A DNA stretch of 64,000 bases from Maniola hyperantus (GCF_902806685.2 NC_048549.1:8449594-8513593), one strand, 5' to 3'; positions 44,686-55,975 are shown, counted from the first letter of the stretch. Notes: generated by a model from the sequence alone, not told the origin. Numbers and translations: made by a program.

Positions 44686-44890
44686 TATCAACAACCCATC
44701 GCCGCTCACTATGGAGCACCGGTCTCCTGTCAGAACTCCTGTCGTCCCGGGTTTGGCCATAGTCCAAAACAATGGTCAAGTGCTGGCAGACTTCACATAC
44801 CTTTTGAGAACATTGTGGAGAACTCTCAGCCATGCAGGTTTCCTCACGATGTTTTCCTTCAACGTTTAAGCAATTGATACTTAATTTGTC
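44686..44890 (-). mobile_element. SINE-A 3' two-thirds
   Basis: TCAACAACCCATCGCCG, GTGCTGGCAGACTTCACATA, TGAGAACATTGTGGAGAACT and CAGGTTTCCTCACGATG are present. The head is absent. Confidence 0.8.
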
Positions 44891-44911
44891 TTACATCGAA
44901 TACCTAGAGTC

Positions 44912-45034
44912 TATAGTACGCGACAGGTTGAAATGGCAATCGGGAAGGTAACGACCCTCACACCCGCACGGGTGACGTGCGGGTGTGCGGGGCGTCCACC
45001 CGCCTCATACCATCTCAACCTGTCGCGGATTATA
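44912..45034. mobile_element. ACCCGCAC foldback MITE, short form
   Basis: The TIRs TATAGTACGCGACAGGTTG and CAACCTGTCGCGGATTATA are intact. The centre is reduced to ACACCCGCACGGGTGACGTGC. Confidence 0.85.
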
Positions 45035-45163
45035 GGTACTTGATGATGTTTGAATAATCAAGTTCACAAATCAGTTCCTGATTGGCTTTCGTAGAGTTCC
45101 TGAATGGATGAAAAATGTTGAAGCAATATCGTCTTGATTGAGTTTCTAGCATTTAATATTTAA

Positions 45164-45275
45164 ATAAATAAATAAAAATCTTTTTCATTCGAATAAACTT
45201 TTACAAGTACTTTCGAATAGTCGGATGCATCTAGCACTGGTTCGGAATGCCTTTCCTACCGAGAAGTGCCATTTG
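45164..45275 (-). mobile_element. LINE 3' UTR with (AAAT)n tail
   Basis: The same family as 14993-15130: the minus strand has CTCGGTAGGAAAGGCATTCC, CATCCGACTATTCGAAAG and a tail of TTTA repeats. Confidence 0.75.
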
Positions 45276-46500
45276 ATATTTAAATTCACAGATAAAGCAA
45301 TATTATGTCATCTACATGATGATACCTAGTAGGTATCCATAATTTGGCTAGTAAAAATCTGTAAACTGGTTTTTGAATTAGTAAAGGAAATAGTAATATA
45401 CCTAAATCAGTCCAGCACACAGTTTTCTTGGACAACTAAAGCTGCTCTTAAAGAAAAAGATAACACAGCTTATCTAATGAAAAACGATACGCACTTATAA
45501 TAAATACAAAAAACAAGATGCTGCAAGACAAACAAGTTCTCCTTTTTGGTATTTTATTTGAGAATTAAAACCAAAGCCCAGAAACAGACATATTTATCGA
45601 ATAATCCGATAAAGATAGAACAGAAAAGTTAGCATTCCTCGGAGATAAACCCTACGTATATTTTAGTGGAGACGTCCGTGTCGATGACACCGCATTGTGA
45701 AATATCGACCACTGTGCGAGGTGCAAACAACTCACTAGGCACGCCTACAGGCTACTATCTAGACAAAAAAGAGAACCACGGCCGTGGAACACACTGCGAA
45801 GCAATATAGCACAATTTTTATCTTGCAGATTTATACCGACCTGGGCACACATCGCCGCGATGCAAGTTGCAGGAGCCGCCTCGGTGTGAGTGGAGGCTGT
45901 ATGTGTGCCGAGAGATGCGAGCGCGAAAGTTTTGCATATGTGTAATGTTTCGAGATATACAGGTGACACAGGCGATACGCGGTAGGCGGGGCCGAGGGAG
46001 GGGTGAGACCTATCGGAAAGAGATGGCGGACTTGCTATGATAATGATGTTATAGCTTTCTTGATGTTGGTTCACTTTAGTTTTATTATATCCCGATCTAC
46101 TTATAAGGAGATATAAATGTTAAGTGTGAGCGCTTATAAAATACGTTTATTGTGTCGTTATGGCCTCGAGGCGAGGCAAAAAGTGGAGTTATAGGTTTCA
46201 GATTTATATAAGAACTATCCTTGCTCATCAGGGGGAGGCTGATAAGATAGACGACAATTGACACCTGTGATACATGGCTGCTGCTGCAAATGAAATCGTT
46301 GTGTGAATAGGGCTGCAAGTTGAAACAAACAGTATTTTCTCCACTACACAATATTACAGTAGGTACCTACTTAAAAATTAAGGTATATTCAAAAACTTGA
46401 CATACCACACTGCTGCAGACTTCCTCAAATCCATACCTAGGCATACCCATATCTACTAATACGTATTATAATATTAGTGCATAATTTCCTATATGGTGAA
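45276..46500. other. unique DNA with a CpG-rich block and exon-like segment
   Basis: The block 45650-46060 is repeat-free and CpG-rich. At 45829-45885 a 57-nt stretch is bounded by TTTTTATCTTGCAG| and |GTGAGT, and all three plus frames are open across it. On the minus strand a 109-codon frame (45745-46074) crosses the same block. Neither translation is recognisable. It is a candidate exon or regulatory region only. Confidence 0.3.
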
Positions 46501-46795
46501 CTAGACAATGCCCACGACTTCATCCGCGTGGATTTAGGCATTTAAATATCCCGTGGGAACTTTGATTTTTTTATTTTAAAGTATCCTATGTCCATCTCCA
46601 GGATCCAAACTATCTCTGTTCCAAATAGGTGATACCCGCGAGTTCTCTATGTGAATTTAGGCTTACTAAGAATCCTCTTTGATTTTCCGGGATAAAAATA
46701 GCTTATGTCCGTCTCCGAAATGCAAGCTAGCGGTGACCCTTCTTCAAAATTAGTTAAACGGATGGGCAGACAGTCACACTTTCGCATAGTATGGA
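46501..46795 (-). mobile_element. Helitron H1 with duplicated core, full length
   Basis: It sits between A (46500) and T (46796). The plus strand begins CTAGACAATGCCCACGACTT and ends CGCATAGTATGGA. The 3' core (CGCGTGGATTTAGG / TATGTGAATTTAGG...) occurs twice. Confidence 0.8.
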
Positions 46796-48564
46796 TAATA
46801 TATTCTTTTTGATTTCGCTGCACGTTGCTTAAAAATAAACCACCTAAAGTACGAGCAGAGTTTAATTTAACAAACCACCTCATCACCTCAAGCTATCACC
46901 CAGTGAGATGTAAAGCCAATTTTAATTATGAAAAGCCAACGGGTTTCATATACAGCGAGTATCACCGCAAGTGAACCAAAGCGTTAAGTAACCGCAGGCT
47001 AAATGAATCGCGATACGGCGTCATAAGCGTACAGTTGGTAGGGAAAAAGGGGACTCTTCTAGACCTGAAACAAAGTTGTCACGAATTTGGCACGTCGACG
47101 CTGGAAAGCGATCTTGTCGTATTTCGAAATATGCAACCTTACACCAGAGCCAAAAAACGTTTTCAAAAATTTATTTAATCTATTAGGTGTACAGAGTTTG
47201 TTTGTTTGTGTTGTCAAAATATTGACGTAAAGAGTGATTTATTTTATTCTTGCTTTTTTCAACCTTAACTTCACTTTTGCTATAATATGTAATGTTACGA
47301 GTACCTACTTATATTGTTTTTATCTTAACTTCAGAGTCTAGACTAGTAGTTCGTACCTAGGTGGAACATATAAAAATTAGTTGCTGTATTTATTTCAAGT
47401 AAGATAAATTAGTATCAGCTTATACACGAACTGAAGACTGTAAGAAAAAAAATACGTAACTATATTTATTTTCAGTATCTACAATTATGTAGTAGTATGT
47501 TGGAGAAAAATGACTATTGTCAGTACAATTTCTTTTGCCAATACAAAAGTCTATCTAAAGAGAAATTCGTGGTCGACTGTACCAATATTATAATATTACT
47601 CTTTGTGTTGCAAACTCATTAAGGAGCGTGTCCGTGTTGACGTGATGCGTTTTATTCCTTTTGTTGTATTTCGAGAGAGCTGTATTGAGAAGAATAATAT
47701 CGAAATTTCGATTCGCAAAGGTTCTTATACCTTTTAGGTAAATGACCTAAGATATCAACAATTTTAACAAAAATAAAAGCGGACCTTGCTATTTGTTCAG
47801 ATTATGACTGAATAAGTGAAATTGCGGTTTAAGTAATTGTATGTAATGTAAGCCTTTAAATAAAAGAGTTAAAGAAAACTGGACCTAAATAAAATAATTT
47901 GTTTAAAGCTTAGCAAAGTAAATATTTTATCCTTTTAATATCCTATCCTCAGTTTAGAAACACTAGTTGTTTTGTTTTGCCTTCGTAATTGATATATCCG
48001 TTATAAAGCCAAAGATTCTACGACTAGGCCACCTGGGATGGCCATCAATTTTCCATTTTTACTGTCACTCTAAGAACAAGCTTAAAACTTACTTTGTATT
48101 ACACTTCACCGGCTATTTGTAAAACCCTGGAAGTAACAGTTTTTTTTTCGTAGTTTTACGACAAATTCTCTTTAGCAAATTGAAGCATGATTAACTAGAA
48201 AAAAGTTTATTGCGAATAATTTATTACTAATAAAAATATTTTAAATTTTAATTACGAATGGGATTAATTAAACTTTTTATAGAGAGATTCAGCATATTTT
48301 GATACATTAAAGATGATATTCCGGAGATATATGAAAGCAGGTAAGTTTTATAAAAAATCCACGCAGTTAAAGTTAGGGGAAACAGCTACTTCAAAATATA
48401 CCTACATGCAAGTACATGCACAGTACCTAACTATACTTACACAACCCACAGTCTAACGCTAATGCTTTTTGTATTTTAAAATGTTTAATTTGATAGTGAC
48501 ATACAAAAATTACATAGGAAGTTAAATTTTTCAAAGAATATTAGCCATGCTTATCACGACTAAT
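46796..48564. other. unique DNA
   Basis: The part 46900-47140 is GC-richer than its flanks. No gene or repeat is recognised. Confidence 0.45.
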
Positions 48565-48700
48565 ATTCCCCTTTCCCCTCCAACTGAGCGTAAAGCTTGT
48601 TTTAGGAGTAGGTACGACATTAGTGCAAGGGCTTGGGTTTGAATCCGCTCCTCAACCGTTGGACTATTGAGGCTCAACTGTTGAGGAACATTGTTGTACG
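48565..48700 (+). mobile_element. possible tRNA-derived SINE fragment
   Basis: GGGCTTGGGTTTGAATCCGC resembles a B-box, followed by a self-complementary pair (CTCAACCGTTGG / CTCAACTGTTGAGG). No A-box or clear ends are visible. Confidence 0.3.
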
Positions 48701-49154
48701 AACGACTACACGTCATATGGTATAAATTGTACAATGTTACACTTTTTACGAAGAGTTCCCAGTAAATATGACTTTCGCAGAACCGTAGACGATTTGACGG
48801 GCATTGTTTTACAGCTGGGTCAGTTTAATCACTTCTGTGCTGTGGAGTAATACACCTTCATGATAGTTAATAGTCTTTGTTCTTAGAATCTAGCTACTTG
48901 AGCTGTTTATAAGTTCACTTGACGTAATTATAGTGAATCTGGTCTTAAATCATTCTAATTACCTACCTATTGGGTATCTTTATCTGAATTTCTATTATAT
49001 TATTTTAATGATCATGAAGTAATTGATGGGATTTATTTATTTATTTCATATTTAATTTTAAAACGACTTTAAGTGTCAATGCTTATTTTATATGAATAAT
49101 TTTCCAAACATAAATGTATACTACACATATAGGTAAATATTATTTAAAAAATCC
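48701..49154. other. unique AT-rich DNA
   Basis: I see nothing recognisable. Confidence 0.5.
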
Positions 49155-49304
49155 ATAAAAATCCTCACTCACTGACTGACTTAAGCCCAAACTAAGCCCA
49201 GCCTAAATCCTAAAAATTTCGGATCAAGAAAGTGGTTTTCTTTATAATAGTTATGGAATGAGATTGGATTTTCGAAATTCAGTGAAAGTCCGGGTGGCCA
49301 CTAG
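49155..49304 (+). mobile_element. Helitron H2-like, degraded
   Basis: AAATCCTCACTCACTGACTG opens it and GTCCGGGTGGCCA plus CTAG before T closes it. The inner sequence is shortened. Confidence 0.5.
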
Positions 49305-50324
49305 TCAAAATAAAATTGATGTTAAAATACATTCATTCCAAAGCCTGTAATGAATAAATAATTCAGTATTCTTTTTGATTTAAGCCAAATAAAAAACGTC
49401 TAAAACAAAAAGTTATGAAACTGTGAAAAAATGCTATACGATACGGCATGCATATGCACAGAGCAAACTCAGAACACCCATATTTATCCCATCACAAGAC
49501 AATGTCAACGCGAAAATATTTTTAGCGAGCAGCCATCGTGAGTCCCGAACAATAGCAGAATGTTTCCAACAACTGAACATTGTTATATTGTTTCTTTAAC
49601 TTATTTTTTTGGAGGGAAAAAATGTTTAAGACCGGCCACCCCAGTGGCCCGCGCATCCCAACATTTCGACACTAAAATTTTGATTTACGACTTTCGCCCG
49701 CCGATTGCGTACTAAAATGGCACTTACGTCACTTTCAATTTTAAAGGTGAGACGATTCAGACCCACGCGTAATAAAAATGTATTTACGTGGACGAATAAA
49801 ATTAAATGACGAATAAATTTTCCTGATGTCTAAATATTATTCTAATTTCTACTGGAGAACTAATTAAAATATTTTTAACCTTATTTTATTTATTAGTAGA
49901 CATAGTTATTATTTTGAATAAGTACCTACCGTTACTTTTTTAGGTGTCGGGACTTGAGACAAATACAGTCCAACCTACACTTCATCATCCCTGCATACTT
50001 AATTGTCGTTAAGCACAACTGATCTTGTAATTTAAAGACTGGTCTTCGTTAAGAATAATAAATCATCATATTATGCATAATTTCGTTTAATTTAGATTAA
50101 ATTTGATTTAAAGTTTAATATTAGTATTTTATTTTTACATGCCATTACTATTTCGTCAATAGGATATACTACAAGATATTTTGGGAAAATCATAGCTCCA
50201 TCGTTGGGTTCCATCGAATTAAACAAGATGCTGATAGGCTGGTCACATTAACAGCACTCGACCTCACTTCAAGCTTCAGACTAATAAAAAACAGACACTA
50301 CGTCGTGTCACAATTTAAAAAAAA
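49305..50324. other. unique AT-rich DNA
   Basis: No gene or repeat is recognised. Confidence 0.5.
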
Positions 50325-50520
50325 AGAAACAAAGAAAGCAAAATGTTTATTTCTAAAATTATGCCCCACACAAATGCAATACTTAAAAGTTGGTTACCCC
50401 AGCACTTCCTTCATTTGAGCTTGAAGCTCAAGCAAAAGAAGTGCTGGAATAAACGGTGTCATGTGTGGCACGACCCGGAAATAGGTTCCAGCTCAGTATA
50501 TTGCTGTGTGCTTTGATACA
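50325..50520 (-). mobile_element. Lep1-like element
   Basis: (AAAG)n-like start, ACCCCAGCACTTCCTTC...GAAGTGCTGGAATAAAC hairpin, and GTGTGGCACGACCCGG with CAGCTCAG at the far end. It is in opposite orientation to the 39435 copy. Confidence 0.65.
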
Positions 50521-50581
50521 CAAAAGCGCTGATTGCGTGTTTCTTTTTTTCTGACCTAACCTACCTAACAAATATAAAAAG

Positions 50582-50785
50582 ACATGCTGATGCCCGCGCC
50601 TTAATCCGCGTGGATTAAGGTTTTTAAAACTGTGGGAAATCTTTAATTTTCCAGGATAAAAAGTAGCGTATGTTACTCTCCGTCCTCTCAACTATTTCTA
50701 TGCCAAAAACAAGTCGATTGGTTGCCTAGTTAGAGCGTGTACAAAGGACAAACAAGCAAACACACTTTCGCATTCATATAAATTA
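50582..50785 (-). mobile_element. Helitron H1, degraded
   Basis: TGCTGATGCCCGCGCCTTAATC (terminal hairpin), GATAAAAAGTAGCGTATG and CACACTTTCGCATTCATA are in order. The terminal CTAG is lost. Confidence 0.7.
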
Positions 50786-51126
50786 ATATAAATTTATAAA
50801 AAATTAGTATAAATTTTATTTGACTAGACACGATTCATGTGGCATGGGATGGTGTAGTGGTAAGTGTGTTTCTACCAATATACTTTGGCATGACACGTCA
50901 AACATTCATACTAGAATCACATGAATAAAGATCCTTGCTTATGTGCTAGTATTACGCCACGGTGTGAGTGGCAGCCAACTTAATGTGAACCTTCTTAACT
51001 CCCACAATAAACCTTACGTCGCAATTGTCCGTGTGTCCGTGTTACGCGTAAACCGTCCCATTCTTACACCTTCACTAATATATTATTCATAACCTAACAT
51101 GACTTTTAGTTGAGTTTAGCGAGAAA
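50786..51126. other. unique DNA with a weak tRNA-like A-box
   Basis: ATGGTGTAGTGGTAAGTG near 50853 resembles a SINE A-box, but no B-box follows. Confidence 0.35.
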
Positions 51127-51180
51127 CCAATAATAGTCGATGGTAGAGAATTAACCAATAATAGTCGATGGTAGAAAAAT
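51127..51180. repeat. short tandem repeat, two units
   Basis: ACCAATAATAGTCGATGGTAG occurs twice in direct succession with a spacing of about 29 bp. Confidence 0.9.
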
Positions 51181-51216
51181 AAAGAGCGCCAATAAATTAA
51201 GGTGAGTAGTCTAGTA

Positions 51217-51421
51217 AAGTTCTTGCATTTCACGAGGTTGAGTAGCTCATGCTTGTGTTTAAGTCGTAACGGTATAAATAAGGTAGGTACACTAAATGTG
51301 TGCGTTTGCTTGCGCTTGCTCGCGACTGATTGGTCCGACATACACGCACACTTACGCAATGCCCATGTAAACGACGTAACCACAAGTAAAGTTCACTCGC
51401 CTTCGTGAATTGCAAGAACTG
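51217..51421. mobile_element. CAGTTCTTGC MITE, both ends
   Basis: The left end AAGTTCTTGCATTTCACGAG and the inverted right end CAGTTCTTGCAATTCACGAA are TIRs, flanked by TA at 51215-51216 and 51422-51423. It is an inverted relative of 40587-40735. Confidence 0.8.
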
Positions 51422-51531
51422 TACCAGTAAATAAGACTGCAAAAGGTTCACATTTGACTTCTTAACGTGGACTAAGCCTTCACTTCTTAAATTTTCACGG
51501 CACTGAACCAACAGCGTACAAAATCTTTGTA

Positions 51532-51775
51532 TCTAAATATATAAAAGGAAAAGCTGACTGACTGGTTGACTGGTTGACTGACTGACCGACTGACTAACTG
51601 ACTGATCTATCAACGCACAGCTCAAACCACTGGACTGGAAATTTGGCATGCAGAGAGCTATATTATTATGAGGTAGACAACCGCTAAGAAAGGATTTTTG
51701 ATAATTTAGCCCCTAAGGGGGTAAATTTAGCCTCTATAAGTCGCTGGCACACTTTCGCATTAGTTATATTAATAT
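51532..51775 (+). mobile_element. Helitron H1 (GACTGACTGA subtype), altered 3' end
   Basis: It opens TCTAAATATATAAAAGGAAA, has (GACT)n and TGATCTATCAACGCACAGC, and AGAAAGGATTTTTGATAA. The end switches to GTCGCTGGCACACTTTCGCA rather than the usual hairpin. Confidence 0.7.
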
Positions 51776-52011
51776 GTATTAACCAGTTACTTTAGCAACA
51801 CTAGATAAGCTGTATCCGAAACAAAGCATCCAAAGGAACCCTCCGGATGAATCCACGTCGGACTTGTATCTCATTGTCTCCTCTGAGTGGTCAGTAAAGA
51901 AATGCTCGTATCATTATAATATTAAAGGGCTGTCAGACGATACGCACTTCCGTCGAACGCCATATGGGCAGTATATTTAATTTTTGTACAGTCATCGTCA
52001 ATATTAACTGT
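51776..52011. other. unique DNA
   Basis: I see nothing recognisable. Confidence 0.4.
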
Positions 52012-52135
52012 AAGTCTGCCAATCCGCACTTGGCCAGCGTGGTAAACTATGGCCAAAACCCTTCTCATTCTGAAAGGAGACCCGTGCTCTGTACTGAGCC
52101 GGCGATGGGCTTATCATGATGATGATGGTGATACC
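52012..52135 (+). mobile_element. SINE-A 3' part with tail
   Basis: AAGTCTGCCAATCCGCACTT, GGAGACCCGTGCTCTGTACT and GATGATGATGGTGAT are present. Confidence 0.85.
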
Positions 52136-52147
52136 AATATCATCCAT

Positions 52148-52258
52148 ATCCATTATCCATACTAATAGATGCGAAAATGTATCTGTTTATTTGTCTACTA
52201 GCTTTCACGGCCCATCCGTTTAACCGACTTTGACGACATTTGGTACTTCCAGAGATAA
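52148..52258 (+). mobile_element. Helitron H1 5' fragment
   Basis: CATACTAATAGATGCGAAAATG and GCTTTCACGGCCCATCCGTT match the 5' part of the full-length copy at 63326 in the other orientation. Confidence 0.65.
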
Positions 52259-52432
52259 TCTCTTTTATAGGTAATTAGTTCTGTATATTCGTACCGTACC
52301 TATTGTGAAGCGAAAATTATTTTCCATAGTAAATCAGGTTCTTCAGTTACTTATTTTGATTATATCAACCAGCTAATACGAACAGCAACTCCTTTCCTAT
52401 AAAAATGACATAAAGCCAAAATTACTTAGTTG

Positions 52433-53093
52433 ATTTTTATACCAAAGACCATTTCGCGATTTGTATCAAAGTGTGAACATTTTATCGATTCCCAGTGTAC
52501 CCTACTGTTATACGAAAGTGTACCCTACTGAAATACGTTGATTTTATAGTACGAAAGTGTACCCTACTGGAATACGTTGATTTTATACGAAAGACCATTT
52601 CGCGATTTGTACCAAAGTGTGAACATTTTATCTATTCCCAGTGTACCCTACTGTTATACGAAAGTGTACCCTACTGAAATACGTTGATTTTATAGTACGA
52701 AAGTGTACCCTACTGGAATACGTTGATTTTATACGAAAGACCATTTCGCGATTTGTACCAAAGTGTGAACATTTTATCTATTCCCAGTGTACCCTACTGT
52801 TATACGAAAGTGTACCCTACTGAAATACGTTGATTTTATAGTACGAAAGTGTACCCTACTGGAATACGTTGATTTTATACGAAAGACCATTTCGCGATTT
52901 GTACCAAAGTGTGAACATTTTATCTATTCCCAGTGTACCCTACTGTTATACGAAAGTGTACCCTACTGAAATATTACGTTGATTTTATAGTACGAAAGTG
53001 TACCCTACTGGAATACGTTGATTTTATACGAAAGACCATTTAGCGATTTGTACCAAAGTGTGAACATTTTATCGATTCCCAGTGTACCCTACT
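52433..53093. repeat. 146-bp tandem minisatellite, four and a half units
   Basis: Units begin about 52494, 52640, 52786 and 52932, preceded by a partial unit. They are almost identical; the last has a 3-bp insertion near 52973. Inside each unit GTGTACCCTACTG occurs three times, so it is a higher-order repeat built from smaller ones. Confidence 0.97.
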
Positions 53094-53340
53094 TACGTAA
53101 CGCGTGGACGGTCATTATCGCGTAAGTATAGGGTGCATTGTTGGGTGGATTCTTGTTTCGCTGGCCTTCGGGTAATGTTAATAGAAATAATTTATGAATG
53201 CGCAATATTATTAGTGTTAAATTAACAAAATGTATGGGCACCTACCTACTGTAGTACTAGTCTTTAGTTTGTCCTACTTGGAAAAATAAACAAACTAAAT
53301 TGTTGGATATTAAATTATATCAACAATAAATGTGCCTCAC
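53094..53340. other. unique DNA
   Basis: I see nothing recognisable. Confidence 0.4.
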
Positions 53341-53375
53341 CTGTCTTAATGCACTATCCCGGTGCATTAAGACAG
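53341..53375. repeat. perfect 14-bp hairpin at a SINE breakpoint
   Basis: CTGTCTTAATGCAC and GTGCATTAAGACAG flank the loop TATCCCG and abut the truncated 3' side of the SINE at 53376. Confidence 0.85.
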
Positions 53376-53617
53376 GCCATAGTTTACCACGCTGGCCATG
53401 TGCGGATTGGTAGACTTCACACATCTTTGAGACCATTATGGAGAACTCTCAGGCATGCAGGTTTCCTCACGATGTTTTCCTGCACCGTTAAAGCAAGTGA
53501 AATTTAATTACTTAAAACGCACTTAACTCCGAAAAGTTAGAGGTGCGTGCGCGGGGTCGAACCCCCGACCTCCTATTAGAAGACGGACGTCCTAACCACT
53601 AGGCTATCATAGCACAG
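53376..53617 (-). mobile_element. SINE-A, best preserved head
   Basis: On the minus strand: TATGATAGCCTAGTGGTTAG (A-box), GGTCGGGGGTTCGACCCCGC (B-box), the complete body to CCACATGGCCAGCGTGGTAA. The last third with the ATG tail is lost. Confidence 0.9.
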
Positions 53618-53877
53618 CATCTTATGGTAAGTACGTTAGGTTGTAGTTTAGCTTCGACTAAAATTATCGATTTTTCAATGAGTTTGTAAACTTTGGGAAA
53701 AGTTGTACTTTCCTAAAATTATTTACATAGAAACACAGAATATAGGTATAATAATACTAACGATAGAAATAAAAATTCAGACAACTTACCTAAGTACTAC
53801 TTACCTATTTAAGTGGGGTACTTAAAGGTTACCGAAGTGACCTCTGGACCAAAAAGGTTCTCAAAATCAAATAATAA
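53618..53877. other. unique DNA
   Basis: I see nothing recognisable except a short (AAT)n run at 53871-53886. Confidence 0.4.
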
Positions 53878-54112
53878 TAATAATAATCAAGCGCGAGTCG
53901 GACTCGAAAGTCGCACACGAAGGGTTCCGTACCATCGTACAAGAAATAACACTTTTTAATTTTTTTAAATTTTATTTTAGCGGCAATAGAAATAAATATT
54001 CTGTCAAAATTACATATCTCTACCTATTACAGAATACAGTGCACGAGATAGGTGCCCGCTGACAGACGGACGGACGGGCGGACGGACCCATCAGTTACGG
54101 AACCCTAAAAAA
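53878..54112 (+). mobile_element. family G, internally deleted
   Basis: CAAGCGCGAGTCGGACTCG, GAAGGGTTCCGTACCATCG, (GACG)n and TTACGGAACCCTAAAAAA keep both ends. The body is shorter, as in 19833-20106. Confidence 0.8.
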
Positions 54113-54699
54113 GTCCTGTAAAAATCAAAAACTCTAAACCAAAGACGGAGCCTCTCGATAAATGTCAAGAAATTCTCATCAGTTCGGTTTTCAATATTAT
54201 TTAATTACGTTCCATTCGTCGAATACATTCGCTCATTCATTAGTTCGTTCACATGGACTCTTAAACAAAAGCTCCTTTGTACGGTCAAGTTTTGAAGACA
54301 GGTTAAATGGTTGGCAGTACTTAAAACTGAATGTAGGGCGGGGATCCGTGTTTAATACACGAAATGAACGAATAATTAAACGAGCTAACTTATAATTACC
54401 AAGTATAATGCTTCATACAAGATTTTTTTTGTATTTGAACTTGAACGTTTAACGCAAATTATACAGGATATAGTTCGGTATTTAAAATCTTGATGTGATA
54501 ATGAATTACGTCATATCAGTTATACAAAGTACGAGTGAACCTATGTTATAATTATACGGTTCTGAAATAAACGTTTTTAAACTTACTACTTACCAAGCTT
54601 ACAGTCGATCTTGATGTATGAGTCATGAGCAATATTTTTTATTGGGCAGGTATTAAGATTTAATATTATTTATAATGTAAAAAGAGTTATTTATTACTT
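54113..54699. other. unique AT-rich DNA
   Basis: It holds a 77-codon plus frame (54162-54395) with no recognisable domain. Confidence 0.4.
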
Positions 54700-54745
54700 A
54701 TTTTGAATAAATCATTTGACTTTGACTTTGACTTTGAATAAAGGA
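54700..54745 (+). mobile_element. retroelement tail (TTTGAC)n
   Basis: TTTTGAATAAATCATTTGAC followed by repeats of TTTGAC looks like a retroelement 3' end with AATAAA. A similar short piece is at 40893. Confidence 0.5.
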
Positions 54746-54767
54746 ATAATAAATACAGACTTTACAT

Positions 54768-54965
54768 CATTCATCATCTTCAACACTATAAACAGCTTGT
54801 CATCTACTGCTGGACATAATATAGGCCTTTCCTAGAGATAAGTCCTAAACCTCCGTCTTATTCAACCACCACATTTCCCGCCACCTTCTTCAGACCGTTC
54901 AGTTCAGCAAGTTCAGCGTCCCACAGCTACCACTTTACACCATGATGAACAGATTTTTCATAATA
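54768..54965 (-). mobile_element. RTE-like LINE 3' end, second subfamily
   Basis: TCATCATCTTCAACACTATA, then CATCTACTGCTGGACATAAT and the CCACCTTCTTCAGACCGTTC region, parallel the RTE 3' ends elsewhere but are diverged. Confidence 0.55.
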
Positions 54966-55007
54966 AAGTAACTTTCATCATGCTCGTTCCTAGTTCATCT
55001 TTCAGTA

Positions 55008-55293
55008 CGCTTAGTATAAGATTTTACTTTTCACCAACGTTGATAGCATGTGACAGTCGATACACTTTAGCATTACAGTAAAATGACCCTTAAACTCCTT
55101 GTTTTAATGCTCAAGTTTGTACATATATTTACAGCCAGCGCTCCAAGAGGAAACGTTGAGAAGTTAAAATCAATGGTACTGAATTTTTGACTTTAAATCA
55201 AGAAGCTTTAGGCCCATTTTACTTTGACGTTATTTTGTTTCGACTCTCGAATACTATCAAAATTGGTGAGAAGTAAAATCTCATACTTGGGGG
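55008..55293. mobile_element. CCCGTAGTA-family MITE, diverged
   Basis: The outer TIRs are damaged, but AGTATAAGATTTTAC and its inverted partner AGTAAAATCTCATACT remain. The middle GCTCAAGTTTGTAC and CAGCCAGCGCTCCAAG matches 32492-32775. Confidence 0.75.
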
Positions 55294-55975
55294 GCACAGA
55301 TGCTATATTGGGTAGACCAAAATCACAAGCAAAAGCTCTATACAGTGTTTTGGGAGCGTCAGTGAGGGGAAAATTTTAATTATTGAAATAAAATAGAGGA
55401 ACTGTGGAAGGAGGATCGTCGATTTAGAAGAAAAGTGAAAGTGTATTCAAAGGTTCTCACAAAATCTCATGCACAGGTCAGAAATCGAACACATGAATTT
55501 TTTCAAAAAATCTTATGTGATTAATTCATTGTAGGTAATAATCGATTGAGAATGTTTTAAGAAATAAATGAATTAACGTTCTTAATAACGTAGACTCTCA
55601 CTAGAAAAAAAATTAAAACTTAACCCGAAATTTCGAAAATTCTACCCGCTGATCGCCCTAGTTTAGCTTGTTAATAGTAAAAAGAAAAACACTGCACTTT
55701 CCATTAAGTACCTAACGAAGATAACAAACAATCGAACAACACAAATACATACATCATGCGAAGTCAAAACTCGGGTTGCATTCTCAAAGTTGAAATTGCA
55801 CATTTATCTTGGACGAGCATGCGCGGGTCCATTAAGAGATTTTTCTGAATCATAAATCTCACTTCGCCTCATCTCCCGATAGTCCCGATACAGATATGAG
55901 TAAACACTCGCCCTGATAAATGTCGCTGCTAGGGAATGGAATTGTTACTTTACTTTACTATACTTTGCTTTACTA
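55294..55975. other. unique AT-rich DNA
   Basis: No gene or repeat is recognised. Confidence 0.5.

Noticed and set aside
44543..44869. 108-codon plus-strand gene
   Set aside because: It is formed by an unclassified repeat and an antisense SINE-A.
45745..46074. 109-codon minus-strand gene
   Set aside because: It has no recognisable domain or splice context, lies in a GC-rich block where long frames arise easily, and overlaps a competing plus-strand exon candidate.
52495..52969. Three identical 60-codon frames as repeated small genes
   Set aside because: They are products of the 146-bp tandem repeat. The period is not a multiple of three and the translation has no gene-like features.
52433..53093. 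CRISPR array
   Set aside because: The whole 146-bp unit is repeated, so there are no unique spacers, and the setting is eukaryotic.
53540..53617. tRNA gene on the minus strand
   Set aside because: A and B boxes are good, but no acceptor stem pairs and the sequence continues into the SINE-A body.
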